From positions 11,557 to 75,556 of the forward strand of contig CAZDLM010000009.1 of the NCBI GenBank assembly GCA_964506465.1: a stretch of 64,000 bases of DNA. The letters run 5' to 3'. The notes beneath the pieces are model-generated. The model saw nothing but the letters and a program-made list of their open reading frames with translations. It had not been told where the DNA came from and searched no databases. This document shows positions 25,554 to 32,499 of the stretch, piece by piece; position 1 is the stretch's first letter; each line of letters starts with the position of its first letter. This DNA is from UBA6109 sp964506465. Lineage in GTDB: Bacteria; Desulfobacterota; Syntrophia; Syntrophales; UBA6109. Position numbers and translations under genes: made by a program.

Positions 25554-26714
25554 TTATTGACCGGTTGGCACGACGATCTCCACCCTGCGGTTCAGGGCGC
25601 GGCCGGCCTCCGTGGCGTTGGAGGCAACCGGATCGGCAGGCCCCAGACCCTCTGCCGTCACATCGGCGGACGGGATGTTCTGGTTGAGGACAAGATACTC
25701 CTTGACCTCCGTGGCCCGTTTCTCGGAAAGGGTCTTGTTGGCGGCCGCCTTGCCGACACTGTCCGTATAGCCTCGGATCAGGATCTTGCTCCCGGCAGCA
25801 TATTTCTTCAGGAATGCCCCCACCTGGTCCAGAACTGCCTTTCCGCCGGCGGAGACCTCGTTCTTCGGCGTGAGGACATTGATCGCCAGAACGGTGATAA
25901 GAATCTCCTTGTCCGTCGACTTGACTCCCGCATGGGGAATCTTCGCGGCGTCGGCGCGCATCGCCTTTTCCCGCTCCATGGCCGCCATCTTCTGCTGCAA
26001 GGCTTCCATCTTCTGCTTGTCCGCGGCCATCTGCTGCTCGCGGGCCTTGGCCTCCGCCGCCTCCCTCTGTTTGAGCAACGCCAGGCGTTCCGCTTCCAGC
26101 TTCGCCTGGGCCATCTCTTTTTCTTTGAGGGCCTCCAGTTCCGCCTTCTTCTTCTGCGCCTCCTCCAACTCCTTCTTCTTCTGCGCCTCCATTGCCGCCG
26201 CCTTCTGCTTGGATTCCTCCAGCGCCTTGCGTTCGGCATCCGCCTTTGCCTTGACCGTTTTCGCCGCTTCGGCCTCGGCCAGCTTCTTCTTCATGACATC
26301 CAGAGAGGTCTGAAAGTCGGCCAGGTCCTTGCGGGCATCCTTGAGTTCCGCGGACGCGACGGTTTTCCGGGATTTCGCCTCCGCGACCTGGGCCTTGACC
26401 TTCGCCATAGAGGCCAGGTACATGATCTCCCGGACGGCCGCCTCATTGGACTTCACCAGTTTCACCGTGCGGGACAGGAAGGATTGAGATTCCGCCTGCT
26501 GCTTCTCCGCCTGGGCCAGCCAGGACTTCGCCTGCGCGAGGTCGTCCGGCGCGTTCTTTTCCGCCCCGGCCATCCGCGCCTGCTCGATGGCGGCCTTGGC
26601 CTCCTCAAAAGCCACCGGAACCGGCTCCGCACCGAGGGCCGCAAGAGGGAACAGGAGGAGACCGAACAATCCCGCAACGGCGATACCCTGGACGATTTTT
26701 CCTGCGTGCTTCAT
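25554..26714 (-). CDS. Outer-membrane-associated OmpA family protein with coiled coil
   Basis: 386 residues from the ATG at 26714 (preferred over 26720 because the GGGGGA ribosome-binding site is then well spaced). Signal peptide to about residue 29; DUF4398-like helical repeat region; a long Lys/Glu/Ala coiled coil (about 150-265); C-terminal OmpA/MotB peptidoglycan-binding domain with ILIRGYTDSVGKAAANKTLSEKR in two blocks, NRRVEIV at the end. Probably tethers the envelope to peptidoglycan. Second gene of a two-gene unit with the DUF4398 gene. Confidence 0.88.
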   Translation of the reverse strand: MKHAGKIVQGIAVAGLFGLLLFPLAALGAEPVPVAFEEAKAAIEQARMAGAEKNAPDDLAQAKSWLAQAEKQQAESQSFLSRTVKLVKSNEAAVREIMYLASMAKVKAQVAEAKSRKTVASAELKDARKDLADFQTSLDVMKKKLAEAEAAKTVKAKADAERKALEESKQKAAAMEAQKKKELEEAQKKKAELEALKEKEMAQAKLEAERLALLKQREAAEAKAREQQMAADKQKMEALQQKMAAMEREKAMRADAAKIPHAGVKSTDKEILITVLAINVLTPKNEVSAGGKAVLDQVGAFLKKYAAGSKILIRGYTDSVGKAAANKTLSEKRATEVKEYLVLNQNIPSADVTAEGLGPADPVASNATEAGRALNRRVEIVVPTGQ

Positions 26715-26730
26715 GCTCATTCCCCCTTCC

Positions 26731-27126
26731 CTACTGGCCTTTTTTCAGTTGTTCGATCTCGGCCTTGACCTTCTTGAGGTCATCGTTCGTCGTCGCCAGA
26801 TTTTCCTGATCGATCTTCAACTCCGCGACGGCCTTTGCCAGCTCCGCATAGGCCCTCGCCAGGCGGGACATCTGCGCAAATTGAGCTCCATCCTTCAGGG
26901 GGCGAACGCTCTCCGCGGCAGTGAGCATTTCCTGGGCCTTTGCCATATTTTCGGCCGAATACTTGTCGCCCTGCGCCTTCTGCGCCGTTGCCAGCGCCGC
27001 CTTGGCATCCAGAAACTCCTGCTCCAGAGCGGGCGTGATGTCCTGCGCGCAGAGCGGCCCGGCGATGCAGAGGCTCAGGAGAGCCCCGCAGACAAACACA
27101 AGGAACAACGATTTCTTCCCTGTCAT
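26731..27126 (-). CDS. Secreted DUF4398-like periplasmic protein
   Basis: 131 residues from the ATG at 27126, preceded by AAGGAGG. Signal peptide about 1-27 (ends PLCAQ), then helical repeats rich in Ala, Lys and Glu with the LARAYAELAKAVAEL pattern seen in DUF4398. The next gene, 16 bp downstream, fuses the same type of region to an OmpA domain; the two probably function together in the envelope. Its promoter lies at 27182-27210. Confidence 0.8.
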   Translation of the reverse strand: MTGKKSLFLVFVCGALLSLCIAGPLCAQDITPALEQEFLDAKAALATAQKAQGDKYSAENMAKAQEMLTAAESVRPLKDGAQFAQMSRLARAYAELAKAVAELKIDQENLATTNDDLKKVKAEIEQLKKGQ

Positions 27127-27181
27127 GACGACCTCCTTCCAGGATGGCGGTTTGAGAAGATCCGTCTCAATTTTGCCGCGG

Positions 27182-27210
27182 ATTATAGCGGGACGGGGCG
27201 AAGGAAGCAA
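27182..27210 (-). promoter_or_regulatory. Promoter of the DUF4398/OmpA operon
   Basis: Reading leftward: TTGCTT (27210-27205), exactly 17 bp spacer, TATAAT (27187-27182), about 55 bp before the start codon. The -10 is a perfect consensus. Confidence 0.8.
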
Positions 27211-27303
27211 AGAAAAAATGTTTCTCAGTCCGTTTGCCCAACGACGACCTCGTTTCAGCCCGTGCCGTTCTTTGTTGCAGCAGGCAGCGTGTCCAGCAGG
27301 CAA

Positions 27304-27501
27304 GGAAAGAATCGCCTCGATTTTTTTTGCGCCAAGCGAGCGCGGATGGGTTTTGCCGCCGAAGTAACGGATATAACGAAGAATCCATTGACAATAGGTT
27401 TGCTCCGTGAGATAGGCCTAACGGTGGTAACGGAGGACTTCTCGGACCTGGTCCATTAATTTGAGCTTCGGATTCGGGCGGAACTTCGGTTTATTTTCCA
27501 T
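27304..27501 (-). pseudogene. intI: Integron integrase remnant (N-terminal fragment, in-frame stop)
   Basis: Reading leftward from the ATG at 27501, the frame gives MENKPKFRPNPKLKLMDQVR, EVLRYHR, then TAG (27420-27418), then AYLTEQTYCQWILRYIRYFG and GKTHPRSLGAKKIEAILS. This is the N-terminal SAM-like core-binding region of IntI tyrosine recombinases, in which a Tyr codon normally sits where TAG is found. Similarity stops near 27305, so about 80% of the protein, including all the catalytic R-H-R-Y residues, is missing. The gene is therefore inactive. It lies between the DUF4398 promoter and the cassette array, oriented away from the cassettes as intI normally is. Homology was judged by eye. 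Confidence 0.8.
27388..27416 (+). promoter_or_regulatory. Candidate cassette promoter (Pc) inside the intI remnant
   Basis: TTGACA at 27388-27393, 17-bp spacer and GATAGG at 27411-27416, reading toward the cassettes from within the intI remnant, the place Pc occupies in other integrons. The -10 is weak. Confidence 0.35.
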
Positions 27502-27705
27502 CTTTCACGTCTCAATATCGCCATAAGTGGAATCCGGCAAGGATATTTTCAATAAGCGGAAAATAAGCTTGCCGATATTCCATGTTCTATATTTCACTAT
27601 CACAATACGTGGAAATATCGTCCGCCAATATGGTTCTATAGGATGGAAGATTTTTAAGCTATCACACTGTTGGGCGGCTGAGAGGAATTCTATAAGGAAG
27701 ACAAT
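27502..27705 (+). other. Candidate attI / leader region of the integron
   Basis: About 200 bp, A/T richer than the flanks, with no gene. It contains a core-site match GTTGGGC at 27669-27675 just before the first cassette gene and an imperfect inverted repeat (CGGCAAG near 27535 with CTTGCCG near 27570). An attI should lie here, but attI sequences are too variable to define its left edge by eye. Confidence 0.45.
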
Positions 27706-28614
27706 ATGCATCTGCTTATTCCGTATATTCGGCTAAGTCATCCAGACCCAGCGTTAGACGAATTCACTTATGGGGATGTTAGCCAACGCGCTCGCAAACT
27801 CAAGACCAGTTTGAATAAAGGTGATTATGTTTTCTTTCATACAAGTAGACACGGCAAGAAATATATCACTGCTTATTACGTCGTTGATCGTGTACTGAAT
27901 ACTTCAGACGTGTGCGAAGATAAAGCCTTGCGGGCGAAGTACAGGAATCCTCATATTGCAGAGTGGCTGGCAGGAAAACGACCTAAAAACAGGGATGACG
28001 CCATTGTGTTCGGCGACCCCATCACATCATATGTATTTGAAAAGCCATTATTGTTTGACAAGAAGCTTGCAGAAAAACTTTCCATCAACATAAAGTTCGG
28101 AAGTGGCAGGTCAGAAACACAAGTTATCGCTTCTTCTACACGAGCTTGGCGAGAACTATCCAATACAGACGTGGATGTATTGCTAAATGCTATTACTGCC
28201 GAAAAAGAGAGTACTCGGCAATTCACGCTTTTATCCTCCGAAGAAGTGGCCGAAACTTTAGAAAGAGATGTTGAACAATATCTTGCTCGCAATCCCGCTC
28301 TACTCGGCAAAGATCTCACTCTCTCCAGTCAGCAAAAATCAATCGGTGAGGGGAGACTTGATTTGCTGCTTGAAAATAGTCAAGGAAATTTAGTGGTGGT
28401 GGAAGTAAAATATGGCCGAATTGGACGAGATGCAATTCATCAAATCAAAAGCTATATCCATGACTTAAAAAAAGAGAAGGGTAAATCTATATCTGGCGTT
28501 ATTGTTTGCGCTGGAGTTATGCCAGCCTTTGAAAACGAGATAAAAACCCAAAAGGACATTCAGATCTTCGTTTATGGATGGGACATGCGCGTTCAAAAAT
28601 GGAAAGCCCGCTGA
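27706..28614 (+). CDS. Cassette 1: protein with C-terminal NucS-like nuclease domain
   Basis: 302 residues. The C-terminal part (about 190-300) has GEGRLDLLLENSQGNLVVVE then VKYGRIGRDAI, i.e. the D...ExK pattern of the PD-(D/E)XK/NucS (DUF91) endonuclease fold, preceded by an ARNPALLG motif. The N-terminal ~110 residues (SLNKGDYVFFHTSRHGKKYI, VVDRVL) resemble an EVE/PUA-like base-recognition fold, a combination known from modification-dependent restriction enzymes, but this part is judged only by pattern. Weak ribosome-binding site AAGGAAG upstream. G+C is lower than the chromosomal neighbours. First cassette after attI. Confidence 0.7.
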   Translation: MHLLIPYIRLSHPDPALDEFTYGDVSQRARKLKTSLNKGDYVFFHTSRHGKKYITAYYVVDRVLNTSDVCEDKALRAKYRNPHIAEWLAGKRPKNRDDAIVFGDPITSYVFEKPLLFDKKLAEKLSINIKFGSGRSETQVIASSTRAWRELSNTDVDVLLNAITAEKESTRQFTLLSSEEVAETLERDVEQYLARNPALLGKDLTLSSQQKSIGEGRLDLLLENSQGNLVVVEVKYGRIGRDAIHQIKSYIHDLKKEKGKSISGVIVCAGVMPAFENEIKTQKDIQIFVYGWDMRVQKWKAR

Positions 28615-28624
28615 TTGCAGCGCC

Positions 28625-28747
28625 ACCCAACAATGCGTGCAGCGGACTTGGTGGTGGGCCGTGCAAAAAAGGTGAGCCCAGGCGAACGCATTTTTCCCGT
28701 TTCGTGAGTTGGCTCTCCCACCAAGCCGCTAACGCGAGCCGTTAGAT
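28625..28747 (+). other. attC site 1
   Basis: R'' ACCCAAC (28625-28631) fits RYYYAAC and R' GTTAGAT (28741-28747) fits GTTRRRY. Between them CTTGGTGGTGGG... pairs with CCCACCAAG of the right half. The long 123-bp form has extra sequence in the loop. The R' core overlaps the possible start ATG of cassette 2. Confidence 0.8.
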
Positions 28748-29552
28748 GGCTGTGAACTGGGTCCAGGGGCAGAGAATGGCTGATATTCACCGGCAAATTG
28801 TTCGACAGAAACTTGAAGCAATTGGATACCGAGTTGCTGAAATAACGGAAGGAAAAAGACTCTCAGCCGATCTTGCAGCTCATGGTCTTGATTGTGGCCT
28901 CGTTGTGGAGGTAAAGGCTCGCAGGGATGATATAGAGGCCGCCCGAGAGTTCCTCACCGGATCGCCGGGTAAAGTGATTGAATCAATCTCGCCGTTAGTG
29001 CACGACGATTCCCTTTCTGACGTGGTTCACCACGCCGCAAGGCAGATAGGCGCTTCACAAGACGACTTTCCCGGACTTGGGGTGCTGTGGTTTCGAGCAG
29101 ATCCAAATCTTGGTATCTCCCACTCCGATGAGAAGATGATAACAACTCTGTTGGGGAAGCGTGATGTCATTGTACGTAGTGCGGGAGGGGGTATAAGCAT
29201 GACGACCTGCTACCTCGCTGGATATGCCGACTTCTATCGTTATCCTGCTATAGATCTCGCCGTGGTAGAAGACCCAGAAGACAGGGCTAAACTCCTAGTC
29301 AACCCGTATTCTCACCACCTCGCTGATGTCCGCATGTCACGACTCGTTAAAGTTGTGGCTGACGCCACGCCGGATGCAGTGATCGACCTTCATCATCTCG
29401 AGACGCCCCAGGATGGTTACGTACTTTGGGGTGAGTTCTCGCGGAAGCATGAGACAACCGCCCTTGCTGAATTGAAAAGACTCTACCCGGACCGGGACTT
29501 CCAGTTCTTCGACATGAAGAGCGTTATCGGCCGCATACGAGCGGATACGTAA
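28746..29552 (+). CDS. Cassette 2: unknown protein with possible PD-(D/E)XK motif
   Basis: 268 residues, or 258 from ATG 28776, which has a better N terminus (MADIHRQIV). Near residue 45, ADLAAHGLDCGLVVEVKARR has the D...ExK spacing of a PD-(D/E)XK nuclease, but the rest of the protein, including a Tyr/His-rich centre, is unfamiliar. The first codons sit on the attC1 core, as often seen in cassettes. No signal peptide or membrane segment. Nuclease activity is a hypothesis from one motif. Confidence 0.5.
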   Translation: MAVNWVQGQRMADIHRQIVRQKLEAIGYRVAEITEGKRLSADLAAHGLDCGLVVEVKARRDDIEAAREFLTGSPGKVIESISPLVHDDSLSDVVHHAARQIGASQDDFPGLGVLWFRADPNLGISHSDEKMITTLLGKRDVIVRSAGGGISMTTCYLAGYADFYRYPAIDLAVVEDPEDRAKLLVNPYSHHLADVRMSRLVKVVADATPDAVIDLHHLETPQDGYVLWGEFSRKHETTALAELKRLYPDRDFQFFDMKSVIGRIRADT

Positions 29553-29559
29553 AGTGCCC

Positions 29560-29616
29560 ATCTAACCTGTCGTTTCACCGGATCGCTTACGCTCCCGGTG
29601 AACTTTTCGATTGGGC
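29560..29616 (+). other. attC site 2
   Basis: R'' ATCTAAC (29560-29566) is a perfect core. Inner stem CACCGG / CCGGTG around ATCGCTTACGCT; GCCCA and TGGGC pair at the base. The right core reads ATTGGGC, one mismatch from GTTRRRY at the critical G. Total 57 bp, the classical length. Confidence 0.75.
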
Positions 29617-29632
29617 TTGATAGGAGGTGGTC

Positions 29633-30313
29633 GTGAATCAACTAATCGAGAAAGAAGTAGCAGCGTTGATTGATGTAGGAGAAAAGCTCAGCGCCGAAGC
29701 AGCAGCTGCCGGTTCATCTTTGGGGAACGATAAAATTCAGGAGTTATTATCAATGACTGCCAGAGGCGGGCAGCTCATTACTCGACTCTACGGGAAAGAA
29801 AGCCAATACCATGAGATGTATCAAGCGGCAACGAAAATTAATTACTTTACGGTAATGCATAGCAACCACTATGGACATGTAAGCAATTTAGTCGGCCTCT
29901 TTAAGGGAATCAAGCATGACATTGACACTGGCATGTTGGTGAATATGAAAAGCCTCCTTCAGGCTGAAATATTCGCTGACTTTCTCGATATGGCCGAGCA
30001 TCTCCGCGGGGAGGGGTACAAAGATGCAGCGGCGGTTATTTTGGGGGCGGTGCTTGAAGATTCTTTACGGAAGATAGCGGATGCGAGCGGCATTTCCATC
30101 ATGGGCTCCAAGGGTCAGCCACGAACCATAGACCCGCTGAATGTGGCTATCTGCAAGAGTGGTATCTATGGGCCTCTCGTGCAGAAGCAGATCACATCAT
30201 GGGCCAACCTCCGGAATGACGCAGCTCATGGTCATTTTGCGAACTATGATGCGGCCCAGGTCAAACAGATGCTGCTTTTCGTTCAAAAATTCTGTGCGGA
30301 TAATGTCAAATAG
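29633..30313 (+). CDS. Cassette 3: protein with HEPN-like R-x4-H motif
   Basis: 226 residues from the GTG at 29633, which follows TAGGAGGT; two other in-frame GTG/GTC codons lie just upstream. The C-terminal half has AAVILGAVLEDSLRKIA and then LRNDAAHGHF, a helical pair ending in R-x4-H, as in HEPN domain RNases and the DUF4145-type family. The N-terminal half is helical and unfamiliar. No antitoxin or nucleotidyltransferase is adjacent within the cassette. A defence or toxin role is plausible by family association only. Confidence 0.6.
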   Translation: MNQLIEKEVAALIDVGEKLSAEAAAAGSSLGNDKIQELLSMTARGGQLITRLYGKESQYHEMYQAATKINYFTVMHSNHYGHVSNLVGLFKGIKHDIDTGMLVNMKSLLQAEIFADFLDMAEHLRGEGYKDAAAVILGAVLEDSLRKIADASGISIMGSKGQPRTIDPLNVAICKSGIYGPLVQKQITSWANLRNDAAHGHFANYDAAQVKQMLLFVQKFCADNVK

Positions 30314-30332
30314 CGGGTGGCTAAGACATGTC

Positions 30333-30388
30333 GCCCAACAAAATTAATCCACCCGATCGCTACGCTCCGGGTGATTTCATCGTTATAC
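30333..30388 (+). other. attC site 3
   Basis: R'' GCCCAAC (30333-30339) and R' GTTATAC (30382-30388). Stem CACCCG / CGGGTG with an extrahelical C in TCCACCCG, around loop ATCGCTACGCTC very similar to attC2. 56 bp. Confidence 0.82.
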
Positions 30389-30415
30389 GGAACTTTCGGA
30401 CAAAAGGACGATAAA

Positions 30416-31180
30416 ATGACTTACGTTAATGAAATACTTGAAGAAGTAATAAAAGCATCAAGCAATAGAGATAATACCGGACCATCAGGATTACATTTAT
30501 TTGATTTGTTAAAAGTTGCTTGTGAAGAAATTGAAAAACTTGAGGTTATTAATTTCCCGCCAGATAAAAGATTTACATTTACTATGTTAAGGCAACAATA
30601 CCGAAAGCTTGGCAAAATGGGTTCTTATTCCGGTGATCAATGTGCAGAATTCATCGCCTTAACAAAAGAAGTTCAGATATTGCTAAAATATTATGGGAAT
30701 TATGGTTCTGCAGTAATATCAAGAAACTTTGATTTCATAATTGATAAAGATTTAAAGTCAATAATTGAAAGAGATTATTTGGAATTTAATAACATTCTAA
30801 TTCCAGACAACGCATGGAAAAGTGCTGTAGTCTTATCCGGAAGTATATTGGAAGCTGTCCTTTATGATGTATTGGAAAATCCAAAATATTATACTAATGC
30901 AATGAGTGCTAAGAAAGCTCCAAAAGATAAGAGAGGGGCTGTAATTGATCTTAAAACTAAAGAATGGAAGCTTTTTGTGTTAATTGATGTTGCTGAAGAA
31001 ATTGGCTTGCTTCCTACTGCAAGAGTTAATTCAATTGATCAAATATTAAGAGACTATAGAAATTTTATACATCCTAAAAAGGAGTTACGAGCAAAGTTTC
31101 CATGTACTGAAGCAGAAGGATTTCTGGCAAAAGGCGCACTAGATTCTGTGATGAATCATTTTGAAAAAGTTGTACCGTAA
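30416..31180 (+). CDS. Cassette 4: AT-rich gene with HEPN-like motif
   Basis: 254 residues from ATG 30416 (AAGGACGATAAA upstream). The gene is far more A/T rich than the rest of the window, indicating a distant donor. The C-terminal half repeats the plan of cassette 3: SAVVLSGSILEAVLYDVLEN followed by ILRDYRNFIHPKKE, where R-x6-H fits the HEPN consensus. The N-terminal 120 residues are unfamiliar. Function unknown; possibly a toxin or defence-associated RNase. Confidence 0.55.
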   Translation: MTYVNEILEEVIKASSNRDNTGPSGLHLFDLLKVACEEIEKLEVINFPPDKRFTFTMLRQQYRKLGKMGSYSGDQCAEFIALTKEVQILLKYYGNYGSAVISRNFDFIIDKDLKSIIERDYLEFNNILIPDNAWKSAVVLSGSILEAVLYDVLENPKYYTNAMSAKKAPKDKRGAVIDLKTKEWKLFVLIDVAEEIGLLPTARVNSIDQILRDYRNFIHPKKELRAKFPCTEAEGFLAKGALDSVMNHFEKVVP

Positions 31181-31183
31181 TTC

Positions 31184-31296
31184 GTATAACAACTGCTTCA
31201 ACCTGCCGCGACTATGTCACGATTCTTGCGGTCGCCGCTTTGCTCCTCGGCAAGAACCGCGTCATGTACGCCTCGCAGGTTAAGCAAATGTTGGCT
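31184..31296 (+). other. attC site 4
   Basis: R'' GTATAAC (31184-31190), R' GTTGGCT (31290-31296), one mismatch each. TGCTTCAACCTGC (31194-31206) pairs with GCAGGTTAAGCA (31275-31286) leaving one extrahelical C, the hallmark of attC folding. 113 bp, long form. Confidence 0.8.
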
Positions 31297-31311
31297 GAAT
31301 GAGATAGGACA

Positions 31312-32457
31312 ATGACAATCATTTCCGCTGATAGCTTGAAGGCTGACCTAAAACATCAACTCATCTACCTGCATTTGATGAGTTCCTTGAGCACTCAGAA
31401 ATACAATATCGTCAAGAATCCTGAATTGAAATCGGAATTTGTCGGCATTAGCGAGAGCATAGACGAAATGGACTACGCCGCTCTGCTCGCAAAAGCCCCG
31501 ATCATTATGGAAAACCTGAAATCGTTAACGGACTATTTCATCCGAAAGTACCCTCCAAAAAGGCTGATTTCTGAAATAGCGTCCTCGTTTAACGACTTTT
31601 TCAGAGTCGGCGAGAATCTTTTTACCTTCGGCGTGGAGTTAGGGTGGCTGGATAGCATGATGGACCTCACTGCCAAGGGGTGGCCCGCGGATTTGCCTTA
31701 CCATACAAGGATCGGTCTTGGCCACCACGCTGGCTATGCCAACACGGAAGATGAGTTTCTCCTGAGAGACTCATTCTATGTGTTCCTTAAAGCCGAGGAG
31801 ACTTATGCGAATCTGCTGAAGTTGAGAGATGCCCTAGGCGAAAAGACCGAAGTAATGGAATCAAACTTCAACAAGGATTTGTATGACAAGATCAATCTGC
31901 TGAAGTTCAATACTTCGACCTATTCGCGCCTGACCATTGTCTCCTTCTATTCGTTTCTGGAGTCCTTTGTCAACTCCGTCGGTTTTGATTTCTACCTCCG
32001 GAACAGGAGTAACCTCACAGACCGCCAATCCGAGATACTGAGAGGGAAAAAGGAGGATCGTTACCTCCAAATTGCATACAAAATCGAGAAGTTTCCTACT
32101 ATCATTCGCCCCGACAAGAGGCAGATCATTTTTGTGAAAGACGAAGGACAGGTCAAAGAACCTTTCAAGACGCTTTTCAGAGACTACAAGGACCTCCGGG
32201 ATTCCTCTGTGCATTACTCTCCTTCGAAAGTGAGAATATCCCACAGCCCCATCGAGTGGGTGACAAAAGCTCGGGAATTCAAAGACCTATCGGTCAAAGC
32301 AGCGCAGTTGTTTTGGGAGGCTTGCTATCCCGGGAGAGGAGGTCCGGACTACTTGGGCGGATTGGACGAGCAGATACACCTTAAGCTGGCTACGAAACGT
32401 TTGGAAATCGAGCGAGATATGCAGCGCAGCCAACAAAGCGCTGAACCGGACGCTTAA
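31312..32457 (+). CDS. Cassette 5: uncharacterised protein with HEPN-like C terminus
   Basis: 381 residues. Near residue 300, FKTLFRDYKDLRDSSVHYSP contains R-D-S-S-V-H (R-x4-H), preceded by the helix SFYSFLESFVNSVGFDFYL, the same plan as cassettes 3 and 4. The N-terminal 200 residues are unfamiliar, helical and without membrane segments. The last codons lie within the left arm of attC5. Third consecutive HEPN-like cassette product; independent function unknown. Confidence 0.5.
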   Translation: MTIISADSLKADLKHQLIYLHLMSSLSTQKYNIVKNPELKSEFVGISESIDEMDYAALLAKAPIIMENLKSLTDYFIRKYPPKRLISEIASSFNDFFRVGENLFTFGVELGWLDSMMDLTAKGWPADLPYHTRIGLGHHAGYANTEDEFLLRDSFYVFLKAEETYANLLKLRDALGEKTEVMESNFNKDLYDKINLLKFNTSTYSRLTIVSFYSFLESFVNSVGFDFYLRNRSNLTDRQSEILRGKKEDRYLQIAYKIEKFPTIIRPDKRQIIFVKDEGQVKEPFKTLFRDYKDLRDSSVHYSPSKVRISHSPIEWVTKAREFKDLSVKAAQLFWEACYPGRGGPDYLGGLDEQIHLKLATKRLEIERDMQRSQQSAEPDA

Positions 32458-32483
32458 CAGCGCCGGTTAGCTCCGTGTTATGC
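32428..32483 (+). other. attC site 5
   Basis: R'' AGCCAAC (32428-32434) lies inside the 3' end of cassette 5; R' GTTATGC (32477-32483). Stem CTGAACCGG / CCGGTTAG with extrahelical G. 56 bp. Confidence 0.78.
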
Positions 32484-32499
32484 GTCGGAGGAGCATTGA

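Noticed and set aside
27418..27420. Pyrrolysine readthrough of the intI TAG
   Set aside because: The gene is also truncated before its catalytic domain and has no associated pyl genes in the window, so a nonsense mutation is simpler.
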